Assembly (NCBI RefSeq): GCF_900197875.1
Contig: NZ_FZMO01000423.1
Coordinates: 1-36,526, forward strand
Source: Frankia canadensis
GTDB lineage: Bacteria; Actinomycetota; Actinomycetes; Frankiales; Frankiaceae
Direction of reading: 5' to 3'
Length of the DNA stretch: 36,526 nucleotides
The notes beneath the pieces were generated by a model. That model was given only the letters and a program-made list of their open reading frames with translations. It did not search any database and was not told the origin of the DNA. The first letter of the stretch is position 1. Every line of letters begins with the position of its first letter. Shown here one piece after another: positions 23,135 to 30,212 of the stretch. The position numbers were made by a program, and so were the translations under genes.

Positions 23135-24211
23135 ATGATCACGATGGCGCTGTTCAACAACAAGGGCGGCGTCGGCAAGACGACGCTGGCCTACCACCTG
23201 GCCCACATGCTGCAGCGGATGGGCCACCGGGTGCTCGCCGTCGACCTCGACCCCCAGGCGAACCTCACCGCCCAGTTCCTCGACGAGGACGAGCTGACCA
23301 TGCTGTGGAGCGAGCCGGAGGACACGGCGTCGTCCGCGCCGAAGCCCTTCGACCTCGACCTCGACACCCGTCGGCCGCGCACCACCGCGAGGACCGGCAC
23401 GATGGCCACCGCCATCGAACCGATCATGGAGGGCATCGGCGACGTCGAGATGTTCGAGCCGGTGACGATCGAGGACGGTCTGTGGCTGCTGCCCGGGGAC
23501 GTCGAGCTCAGCGTCTTCGAGGACCGGCTGTCCGCCGCCTGGCCGAACAGCTTCCTCGGCAAGGATGTCGCCGCCCTGCGCACGACGACAGCGTTGCACC
23601 GGGTCATCGACAACGGCGCGCGGGCCGTCGGGGCCGACATCGTCCTCATCGACGTCGGCCCGAACCTCGGCGCCATCAACCGGGCGTCGCTGCTGTCCGC
23701 CGACACGGTGCTCATGCCGCTGGCCGCCGACCTGTTCTCGCTGCGCGGCCTGCGCAACCTCGGCCCGACACTGCGCGAGTGGCGGTCCACCTGGCAGAGC
23801 ACCGTGCTGCCGAAGGTTCCCGACCGGATCCCCGCGCCACGCGCCCTGATGATGCCGATCGGCTACATCATCATGCAGCCCCCCACCCGCACCGACCGCC
23901 CCGCCAAGGCCCACGACCGCTGGCTCGACCGCATCCCCGAGGTCTTCGCCACCTCGGTCCTGACGTCGGGCAACCCCGGGTCCCGCGACCGCTCCTTCGA
24001 GATCGCCACCATGCGGCACTACGCCAACCTGATCCCGCTCGCCCACGACGCCCGCAAGCCCATGTTCGAGCTGCGCGCCGCCGACGGCGCCGTCGGTGGC
24101 ACCGCGACCGCCGTCCGCCGCTGCTACTCGGACTTCCGCGACCTCGCCCTCAAGGTCCGCGAACGCCTCGCCTACATCGACCCCACCCTCCGCCGCCCCG
24201 ACTCCCGCTGA
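23135..24211 (+). CDS. ParA/Soj-family partition ATPase, orphan
   Basis: 358 residues from ATG 23135. The deviant Walker A is KGGVGKTT (residues about 10-17) and the switch/Walker B regions are VDLDPQANLTAQF and IVLIDVGPNLGAINRASLL. The protein is longer than chromosomal ParA (about 300) because of an acidic, Pro/Thr-rich insertion at about residues 50-110 and a C-terminal extension. No parB or parS candidate lies next to it, so a role other than chromosome segregation is likely, for example positioning of a cellular structure or a plasmid remnant. It stands 590 bases before the tRNA-Ala integration hotspot. Confidence 0.85.
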   Translation: MITMALFNNKGGVGKTTLAYHLAHMLQRMGHRVLAVDLDPQANLTAQFLDEDELTMLWSEPEDTASSAPKPFDLDLDTRRPRTTARTGTMATAIEPIMEGIGDVEMFEPVTIEDGLWLLPGDVELSVFEDRLSAAWPNSFLGKDVAALRTTTALHRVIDNGARAVGADIVLIDVGPNLGAINRASLLSADTVLMPLAADLFSLRGLRNLGPTLREWRSTWQSTVLPKVPDRIPAPRALMMPIGYIIMQPPTRTDRPAKAHDRWLDRIPEVFATSVLTSGNPGSRDRSFEIATMRHYANLIPLAHDARKPMFELRAADGAVGGTATAVRRCYSDFRDLALKVRERLAYIDPTLRRPDSR

Positions 24212-24797
24212 CCCCAACCGCCTTGTGGCCGCTGGCGTCTACGTCTACCTCCGCCGACGCCGGCCCCCGCCACCTGCCGCCCGTCGACCGCGTGAAACGG
24301 CGTCGATCACGAACAGTAACCATCGTCGCCAAGGTTTCCTCGTGGCTGTGGCTGTCGAGGCGGGTCGTCGACCGGAGTGATGCATGGCAGACGGGTACCG
24401 TGTCGCCAGTTCGCGGTTCCCCGTCCGATTTGCCCCAGAATTCGCGACACACGCTGCCACATCAGTGCCGCGCTGGCGGGCGGCGGGTGACATGCTGCCG
24501 CCTCCATCGTCAGCGCAGCGTGACATCGCAGGCCGCAGACCTGCCTGCCGGCCTGCGGCCGTGTCCGCCCGAGCGGGCTCGTCCGAGTGCAGCTCCTGCC
24601 CCGGCTACTCCCCGACGCCCAGTCGCCGCAGCGGTTACGCTGGGCGCCAGCGGGGCCAGGGGGTCGCCGCACATGTGGTCTTCGAGTTCTCTCCCTCGCG
24701 AACGTCCAGCGCGGCCCGGATGACGTAGTCTGGTGACGCGCCTCGCCGCGCGGCTCCCGGCCTCCGGGTCGGCAGCCCCGTCCGGCGGTCGCGCCGA
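24212..24797. other. Gene-free interval between parA and tRNA-Ala
   Basis: About 585 bases. Several short frames are open but none has a good ribosome binding site, consistent codon bias or a recognisable motif. A TAGTCT hexamer at 24726-24731, about 65 bases before the tRNA, might be its -10 element. Otherwise I see nothing supportable. Confidence 0.4.
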
Positions 24798-24870
24798 GGG
24801 GGCGTAGCTCAATTGGCAGAGCACTGCCTTTGCAAGGCAGGGGTTCGGGGTTCAAATCCCCGCGTCTCCA
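24798..24870 (+). tRNA. tRNA-Ala(TGC)
   Basis: 73 bases with a complete cloverleaf: acceptor stem GGGGGCG with CGTCTCC (two G-U pairs), D-arm starting TAGCTC, anticodon loop CTTTGCAAG with anticodon TGC, T-arm GGGGTTCAAATCCCC and discriminator A at 24870. CCA is not encoded. Its 3' 43 bases are the integration site of the element to the right and remain intact here. Confidence 0.95.
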
Positions 24871-24871
24871 C
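24828..24871 (+). repeat. attL: left copy of 44-bp integration core
   Basis: Bases 24828-24871, from the anticodon arm of tRNA-Ala to one base past its end, are identical to 33064-33107. The bases on either side differ at once (C versus A before, G versus C after), which defines the core. This is the usual product of site-specific integration by a tyrosine recombinase into a tRNA 3' end. Confidence 0.93.
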
Positions 24872-24892
24872 GCGCTGATTCCTCATGGTTGT

Positions 24893-24948
24893 TGCCCTTC
24901 GGGCACCTTCCCAGCAGCCGCGATGCTGGCCGGGGGGACGACCCCCCG
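24893..24948. terminator. Two hairpins just inside attL
   Basis: TGCCCTTCGGGCA at 24893-24905 is a tight stem-loop, and CGGGGGG-ACGA-CCCCCCG at 24931-24948 is a strong 7-bp stem. They could end the tRNA transcript from the left and the tra remnant transcript from the right. Confidence 0.45.
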
Positions 24949-25063
24949 AACCCCCCGGGTGTGGCGTGGCGGCATCCTGAGATCGTTGTCTAGCCAAAGA
25001 GGGAAGGCCTCGTGCGGGTACGAAGCCTTCACCCCCATCGCACGACCGGGTGGCGGTCGGCGG

Positions 25064-25672
25064 GGTCAGCGGGTCACAGCGATGGAAGTGCAGTCGGACG
25101 AAGCGGAACGTCTCGGCGTGGACCTGGCAGCGGCGTGCCCGGAAGATGTGCCGCAGCGCCTCGGCCTGCTCCGCCCATTTCTGCGGCGTCTGCCCTGGCA
25201 GCAGCTCCACCCGCAGGACGTCGACGGCACGGGTGGAACGGATCGTGCGGATACGCGGGAAGACCTCGTCGAACGTCACCTGATCACCGGTCGACGCAGG
25301 CATCCGGATCGCGAGATCCGTATGCACCATCGCCGACTGCCACCGCCAGCGGTAGACGAACGCCAGCCGCGCCCGCCCCAACACCCAGCAGCCCAACCAG
25401 GCCAGCGACCGCGGATGCAGCCGCGCCCAGGCAAGCACCACCACAGCCAGGCCGCCGAGCAGCGCGCCCAGGCCCACCATGCCGAACCGGTGCGTGAACA
25501 GCAGCAGCCCCACCACGACCACGACCGCCACGCGGTGACGGAAACCCCAGCGAACCGCCAGCCACACGACCTTGCAGGCAGCGGCCAGCAGCAGCATCCA
25601 CAGCGGAACCCGGACCTTGTCCATGCGGGTAGGGATACGCGGCGACGGCCGGTCGCCATTGATTCTGGACAT
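25064..25672 (-). pseudogene. Truncated tra gene (FtsK/SpoIIIE-like AICE transfer protein), N-terminal part only
   Basis: From ATG 25672, behind AGGTGGG, about 203 residues match the N-terminal part of AICE transfer proteins: two or three hydrophobic segments (about residues 20-90), then YRWRWQSAMVHTDLAI and DVLRVELLPGQTPQKWAEQ and a FRFVRLHFHRCDPLT end. The motor domain with Walker motifs that should follow is missing. From about 25063 the frame continues as unrelated Arg/Pro-rich sequence and runs into the antisense of the tRNA (stop at 24809), so a deletion has fused the gene start to attL-proximal DNA. Full-length relatives pump double-stranded DNA between mycelia; this fragment cannot. 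Confidence 0.72.
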
Positions 25673-25787
25673 GACAGATACCCACCTGATTTCGAGCGCA
25701 CGAAACTACAGGGGTAGGAGAAACGGAGAATTGAGCGGTCGACCGGAGCGAGAAGGCGGGTCGACGAGGGCGACCAGTAAAGCGGCG

Positions 25788-26092
25788 CTATGCGGCGCGG
25801 CGTTCCAGCCTGTCGGCGGGTTCCGCGGCCGTGGTCGCCGCGTCCTCGGCGTCGAGCTGGTGAGTCTCGCAGGCGATGAGGTACTCGTTGACGGCGGCGA
25901 GCAGCTTGTACGCGAAGCCGATGTGGTCGCCGGCCGGCGCCTCGGGCGCGGCGCAGATGGTCAGGTGCAGATCACCGCGTCCACCGCCAGGATCGGCCGG
26001 CGGTCCGGGTAGGTGTGGCAGCTCACGAACCAGTCCGTGCCCACGGCCAGGCCCACCGAGGAGTACGACGTCGTCACCTTGCCGCCGCTCAT
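25788..26092 (-). pseudogene. Small AICE gene with a frameshift, unknown function
   Basis: Translation from ATG 26092, which overlaps the Pra stop in an ATGA arrangement, gives SGGKVTTSYSSVGLAVGTDW then FVSCHTYPDRRPILAVDAV before a TGA at 25961. In the next frame the sequence continues naturally as DLHLTICAAPEAPAGDHIG and NEYLIACETHQLDAEDA to a stop at 25788. One missing base near 25970-25976 would restore a protein of about 101 residues. The coupling to Pra and the position before tra suggest a conserved small AICE gene. It may be truly broken, or the base may be a sequencing error. Confidence 0.6.
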
Positions 26093-26499
26093 GCCGCCAC
26101 CGCCGACGTCCGACGAGCCGGAGTCCCCACCGCCTGCATGGCCGACGCACGCAGCGCGAACCCCTGCCGCGGCCGAGAGCCGCTGGTGTCCACCCACGGC
26201 GTCACCGTCAGCCCCTCGAACACCACCGGGCGAAACGGCGTCCCCGGCATCACGTCCGGCGGCACCGGCTGCACCTCGGCCGTGATCTTCACCTTCACCT
26301 CGGCCTGCCGGGCCGCCGGGTCCGCGTCCAGTACCCGGACCACCCACAACCGCTCGCCGGTGTCCTTGTCCCGCGCCTGCACATCCGACAGGTTCGCCTT
26401 CACCTTGTCGTAGTCGCTCGCCGCCTCCACCTCCAGCACGAACGCACCAGCCGGAAACACGTCCTCGAATCGCACCGGAATGCGAGTAGGAACAGCCAT
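26089..26499 (-). CDS. pra: AICE replication/integration/excision activator (Pra-like)
   Basis: 136 residues from ATG 26499. The sequence follows the Pra family closely: an N-terminal IPVRFEDVFPAGAFVLEVE, then DKDTGERLWVVRVLDADP, KVKITAEVQPVPPDV, and the hallmark PGTPFRPVVFEGLTVTPWVD with an Arg/Ala-rich C-terminal tail. In pSAM2-type elements Pra switches on replication and excision genes. Here the genes it would activate (rep, xis, int) are gone from the unit. It diverges from an XRE regulator across a 182-base operator-rich gap and is coupled to the frameshifted gene downstream. Confidence 0.75.
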   Translation of the reverse strand: MAVPTRIPVRFEDVFPAGAFVLEVEAASDYDKVKANLSDVQARDKDTGERLWVVRVLDADPAARQAEVKVKITAEVQPVPPDVMPGTPFRPVVFEGLTVTPWVDTSGSRPRQGFALRASAMQAVGTPARRTSAVAA

Positions 26500-26633
26500 G
26501 GAGAAGACCTCCGAGTGAGTCTGCCCCGCCACCGGGGTTCCGGCGCCGCCAGGCAGAACCCACTCTGAACCGCTCACCAACCGCTCGCCAAGTCTTTTCG
26601 TATCCATGTATACGCGCGGAGTATCGAAGCTAT

Positions 26634-26689
26634 CCGGTGACCGGCTAGAATATCCACTCAGCGTCACGCTAGCTTTGCCATATGGCAAA
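26634..26689. promoter_or_regulatory. Promoter and palindromes between pra and the XRE regulator
   Basis: CCGGTGACCGG (26634-26644, a 5+1+5 inverted repeat) lies directly before a -10-like TAGAAT (26646-26651). TTTGCCATATGGCAAA (26674-26689) is a 16-bp perfect palindrome that contains the XRE start codon. Their positions fit operators for autorepression by the XRE protein. This gap is AT-richer than its surroundings. Confidence 0.6.
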
Positions 26690-27134
26690 CCAGTGGGGAG
26701 TTCCGCCGTACACCGCCCGCGGAAAGGTCGAGGGCGAAGACTGGCAGGCCGTGGCCGACGCTGTCAACGAGCGGATGGCCGCCCTGAGGCTCGGACAGCA
26801 GGCGCTTGCCAATGCCTCCGGAGTGTCCGTCGCGACTCTACGGCAGCTCCAGCATGGAGCCCGCGGCCGGAGGATTCAGAACGCGACGCTCACTGCGGTC
26901 TCCCGCGCGCTCGACTGGCCGGACGACCACCTCATCCACGTCCTGGTCCAGAACGCCGCCCCGCAGCAGGAACCGGCGGACACCGCCGCCGACATCGCCG
27001 GCACCGACCGGCAGATCCTCGCCGTCCTGCTCCGCATCGAAGAGCGCCTCACCGACCTGGCGGAGCGCATCGTTCCAGGCGTGAGCCGTGGCCGGCAGGA
27101 GGACGACGGCAACGGGCCGCGCCCGGCGAAGTGA
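26682..27134 (+). CDS. XRE-type helix-turn-helix regulator
   Basis: 150 residues from ATG 26682. The HTH covers about residues 22-75: DAVNERMAALRLGQQALANASG, shown in part as RLGQQALANASGVSVATLRQL, followed by NATLTAVSRALDWP, which closes the DNA-binding fold. The C-terminal half has a Gln/Ala linker and a helical segment (DRQILAVLLRIEERLTDL) that could form a coiled coil for dimerisation. It is divergent from pra and its start codon sits inside a 16-bp palindrome, so it is likely an autoregulated repressor of the pra operon, analogous to KorSA-type control in AICEs, though not homologous to it as far as can be seen. Confidence 0.8.
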   Translation: MANQWGVPPYTARGKVEGEDWQAVADAVNERMAALRLGQQALANASGVSVATLRQLQHGARGRRIQNATLTAVSRALDWPDDHLIHVLVQNAAPQQEPADTAADIAGTDRQILAVLLRIEERLTDLAERIVPGVSRGRQEDDGNGPRPAK

Positions 27135-27186
27135 TTCAGCGCCGAGCACGGCCCGTTCCGATCTCGGGCCGTAGGAGGCCCTCAGC

Positions 27187-27657
27187 TCACGCGACCGGCG
27201 GCACCCCGAGCGCGTGCAGGATCGCCCGACGCACCAGTTCGAGGGCCTCCACCTGGCCGGCTTGGAACGCGGCGCGCTCCCCGTTGGTCATCCACCGCGA
27301 GTCCGGTCGGCAGGGATGCAGGTCGAGGGTCGTCCTGAGCGCCGCGCCCGCCAGGCCCCGCCGGGAGGGCTCCACGTCGTCACCGGGATTGGGGGAGTAG
27401 TCGGCCGACGCCCGGTAGACGAGCACCATGTCGACATCCCCGAAGGACTCGGCGAAGGTCAGCCCGGCCGGCATCCGTGCCACCGCGCGCAGCAGGTCAG
27501 CGGAGTCGGAGCCCGGCTGGATGATCACGGCCCACTCCGCCGCACCCCAGGGCAGCAGAGCGACGGCGGGTGGTCTGCCCTGGTCACCCTGCCCACTGGC
27601 GGGCGGTGGGCTCGGCGCGGTCACATCCGTCCGATCGGACGACGCAGCCGAGGTCAT
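27187..27657 (-). CDS. Hypothetical protein, coupled to upstream gene
   Basis: 156 residues from ATG 27657, which overlaps the stop of the preceding gene as ATGA. A Ser/Pro/Ala-rich N-terminus is followed by WGAAEWAVIIQPGSDSADLL, LTFAESFGDVDMVLVYR and a C-terminal helical part RAAFQAGQVEALELVRRAI. No catalytic motif, signal peptide or membrane helix. The domain looks alpha/beta. I do not recognise a family; its place in a two-gene operon inside the element suggests an accessory or maintenance role. Confidence 0.55.
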   Translation of the reverse strand: MTSAASSDRTDVTAPSPPPASGQGDQGRPPAVALLPWGAAEWAVIIQPGSDSADLLRAVARMPAGLTFAESFGDVDMVLVYRASADYSPNPGDDVEPSRRGLAGAALRTTLDLHPCRPDSRWMTNGERAAFQAGQVEALELVRRAILHALGVPPVA

Positions 27658-27935
27658 GGCCGCCGCCGACGGTTCGGATAGCGCGCCGCCAGATGATCCA
27701 GGGCGAGTCGGGACCCGGCCGGTGGCCGCAGCGCCTCCGGGACCGCGAGCCGCAGCGCGGACACCTGGTAGTCATCCGTCCAGCGCCTCTCCACGACGAA
27801 CAGATCGGCGGCGGCGGGGGAGTCGAAGGCGCCGAAGACGTCGCGTACTTGCCGTCCGTCCCCGGGTTGAAAGCGGACGACGCCGAACATCAGCGCGTCC
27901 GGATCGAGTCCACCACCCGTCCCAAATGTGATCAT
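27654..27935 (-). CDS. Hypothetical protein, first gene of a coupled pair
   Basis: 93 residues from ATG 27935 with GGGAGGGCAG upstream. The sequence starts ITFGTGGGLDPDALMFGVV and contains VFGAFDSPAAADLFVVERRW, ending in a basic tail RYPNRRRRP. No known motif. The stop overlaps the ATG of the downstream gene, so the two products are probably made in similar amounts and may act together. The pair diverges from the XRE/DUF5919 gene across about 220 bases. Confidence 0.55.
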   Translation of the reverse strand: MITFGTGGGLDPDALMFGVVRFQPGDGRQVRDVFGAFDSPAAADLFVVERRWTDDYQVSALRLAVPEALRPPAGSRLALDHLAARYPNRRRRP

Positions 27936-28154
27936 AATCTGCCCTCCCGGGTCCGCGACATGCACAGGGGCAGCTCCCTGCCGGGCGGCCAGCCTGGCCG
28001 GAGCCGTTGCTTTCCCACCGTCCAGCCAGGACAGATGTCACGGAAGGGCGCCGGACGTATACGCCCAGACTTCCGATCTATACGGAGACCGGATAAGCTG
28101 CCACGCAGTCGATCGAGGACTGACGGTCCTGTTCCTACCGTCCGGAGGCGCTAC

Positions 28155-29003
28155 GTGGTGTCCGTCCGCCGTCCGCTCCCCCAGGCCCCGCCCGATCTGT
28201 GGGACCGCCCGGACATGTCCGAGGCCCTTGCCCGCCGGGACATCGGCGCGGTTTTCAAGATCTACCGTCAGTGGACGGGAGCGACGCAGACGCAGATCGC
28301 TGCCGTCTGCGAGGTCCCGCAGTCCCATGTGAGCGAGATCCAGAACGGTCGCCGCCAGGTCACCAGCCTGGAGATCTTCGAGCGCATCGCCGACGGAATC
28401 GGTATCCCACGTACGCGTATCGGCCTGGCCGAGAAGCCGGGCACCGTTCCCGGTCCCCGACCCGAGCCGGGCGTTCCGGCCGCGGAGGTGCCGAGCGACG
28501 TTGTGCGCGTGTACCCAAGCCGTGCCGCCGTGCCCGCCGACCTGTGGCGCACTCTCTTCGCCGACGCGACGCATCAGGTCGACGTCCTCGTGATCGCCGG
28601 CCTGTTCCTTCCCGACGGCCACGCCGACTTCACGCACGTCCTTCGCCGCAAGAGCGAGAGCGGCGTGAAGATCCGCTATGCGCTCGGAGACCCCGAGTCG
28701 ACAGCGGTCAGTCTGCGCGGGGATGAGGAGGGCATCGGCGACGGCTTGGCCGCCCGGACCCGGATCACCCTCACCTACCTTGCCGCCCTACGGGACGCGC
28801 CCGGGGTCGATCTCCGCCTGCACCGCACCACGCTCTACAACTCGATCTACCGGTTTGACGGCGAGATGCTCGTGAACACTCACGTCTACGGTGCCCCCGC
28901 CGCCCACTCGCCCGTCCTGCATCTCCACGCCCGGTCCGGTGGCCTGTTCGACCACTACGCGGCGAGCTTCGAACGCGTCTGGGCCTCCACGGAAGGAGCC
29001 TGA
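28155..29003 (+). CDS. XRE regulator with C-terminal DUF5919 (phospholipase D-like) domain
   Basis: 282 residues from GTG 28155 (GTG 28158 is equivalent), with GGAGG seven bases upstream. The HTH is at about residues 30-85 (IYRQWTGATQTQIAAVCEVP and SHVSEIQNGRRQVTSLEIF). A Pro-rich linker leads to a domain from about residue 130 to the end (DVLVIAGLFLPDGHADFTHV, LRLHRTTLYNSIYRFDGEML), matching the DUF5919 type, which resembles a phospholipase D fold but lacks a clear HKD motif. Such proteins are often next to Nudix and HD genes in actinobacterial mobile DNA, as here; the Nudix gene begins six bases after its stop. Confidence 0.8.
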   Translation: MVSVRRPLPQAPPDLWDRPDMSEALARRDIGAVFKIYRQWTGATQTQIAAVCEVPQSHVSEIQNGRRQVTSLEIFERIADGIGIPRTRIGLAEKPGTVPGPRPEPGVPAAEVPSDVVRVYPSRAAVPADLWRTLFADATHQVDVLVIAGLFLPDGHADFTHVLRRKSESGVKIRYALGDPESTAVSLRGDEEGIGDGLAARTRITLTYLAALRDAPGVDLRLHRTTLYNSIYRFDGEMLVNTHVYGAPAAHSPVLHLHARSGGLFDHYAASFERVWASTEGA

Positions 29004-29008
29004 TACCC

Positions 29009-29479
29009 GTGGCACGCATCGACTACTTCAACGACCCGAACGCCCCCAAGGCGAACAGCGTCGTCCCGTCCGTCACCGCGGTCGTCACCGACGAGGCCGG
29101 GCGCATCCTCATGGTCCACAAGACCGACAACGACCTGTGGGCCCTGCCTGGAGGCGGCATGGACCTCGGTGAGTCCATCACCGATGCGGCTGTCCGCGAG
29201 ACCAAGGAGGAGACCGGCGTCGATATCGAGGTCACCGGACTGATCGGGGTGTATACAAACCCGCGGCACGTCCTGGCCTACGACGACGGCGAGGTCCGCC
29301 AGCAGTTCTCCCTCTGCTTCACTACCCGCAATCTCGGCGGCGAGCTGCGGACCTCCAGCGAGACGAAGGAGGTCAATTGGGTGGCCCCTGCCGACCTCGA
29401 CGCGCTGAACATCCATCCTTCGATGCGTCTCCGGATCGATCACTACCTTGAGCACCGACCCGCGCCCTACCTCGGCTGA
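29009..29479 (+). CDS. Nudix hydrolase
   Basis: 156 residues from GTG 29009; the binding site GGAAGGAG lies in the end of the upstream gene. The Nudix box GGMDLGESITDAAVRETKEE followed by TGV is complete (residues about 50-73), with the metal-binding REtkEE glutamates present, so the enzyme should cleave a nucleoside diphosphate linked to another moiety. The substrate cannot be read from sequence. Nudix genes are standard AICE passengers. Its last 13 bases overlap the end of the convergent HD gene. Confidence 0.9.
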   Translation: MARIDYFNDPNAPKANSVVPSVTAVVTDEAGRILMVHKTDNDLWALPGGGMDLGESITDAAVRETKEETGVDIEVTGLIGVYTNPRHVLAYDDGEVRQQFSLCFTTRNLGGELRTSSETKEVNWVAPADLDALNIHPSMRLRIDHYLEHRPAPYLG

Positions 29480-30015
29480 ACCGCCGCGAGCCGTGCCATG
29501 GTCCGGTCGACCGATGCTGCCAGGTCCGGCCGGGACCTGGTGATGGATCGGTACACGACCGAACCCTCCCCGTACCGCGAAAGGATCTCTGCTATCCGCT
29601 CCGGAAAGGCGAACCGCTGCCCCTGGGGACCCCTGGTCATGTCCGCGGTGCACAGCGCGTCCATCACGGCCGACTCTTCCAGCTCCCAGGCGGCCAGTTC
29701 CGCCGTCAGAGCGCGCTCCTCGGCCTCGTACCGGGCGCACGAGTGATGCGCGACGAGGGCACACAGCCGTTCTGGTGCGTCCTGGGCCGCCAGGAACCGA
29801 GCCCCGTCGACGGGGTGGAACCGCAGATGCCCGATGGACGGGGCGTACCCGATGTCATGCAGCCAGGCCGCAGACACCAACAGGTCCCGCTCCGCCGGAT
29901 CGACAGCCGCCGAGACCTCCCGTGCGACAGCCGCAACCGCCTGCACATGCCGCCACCGATCCCCCAGCGGGGTCAGAAGCTCGCTCGCCAACCGCTCAGC
30001 AGCCGCTACCTCCAC
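29467..30015 (-). CDS. HD-domain phosphohydrolase-like protein
   Basis: 182 residues if started at GTG 30015. The metal-binding HD is in AAWLHDIGYAP, with further ligands in RFHPVDGARFL and VAHHSCARYEAE, the arrangement of small HD hydrolases. The C-terminal third is helical (ADMTRGPQGQRFAFPERI) and ends RLAAVQPR. GGAGG occurs just inside the frame, so a slightly later start such as the TTG near codon 9 is possible. Together with the DUF5919 regulator and the Nudix enzyme it makes a nucleotide-handling module; the real substrate is unknown. Confidence 0.8.
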   Translation of the reverse strand: MEVAAAERLASELLTPLGDRWRHVQAVAAVAREVSAAVDPAERDLLVSAAWLHDIGYAPSIGHLRFHPVDGARFLAAQDAPERLCALVAHHSCARYEAEERALTAELAAWELEESAVMDALCTADMTRGPQGQRFAFPERIAEILSRYGEGSVVYRSITRSRPDLAASVDRTMARLAAVQPR

Positions 30016-30212
30016 CCGATCACCGTACGGCCCACGCCGCCGAGCCGTCAGCCACTGCCGCAGACTGCCGAAACCCCCGATTTAGGATCAAGGGTGAAGC
30101 ACCGGCTGCGCCACACGGCCGGCTGCGCGCGGCCGTGGCCGGCCGTGCTCGCCGGGTGTGTCGCATATGAATTACTTGGTCCTATAAGGCATCATCCATC
30201 GGGAGGGGTTCG

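Noticed and set aside
23056-24723. A 555-codon frame overlapping parA
   Set aside because: It runs out of frame through the clear ParA coding region and gives Arg/Pro/His-rich low-complexity sequence.
24809-24900. Protein-like sequence VETRGFEPRTPALQ and similar, running into the tRNA on the minus strand
   Set aside because: This is the familiar antisense translation of a tRNA gene, an annotation artefact, not a protein.
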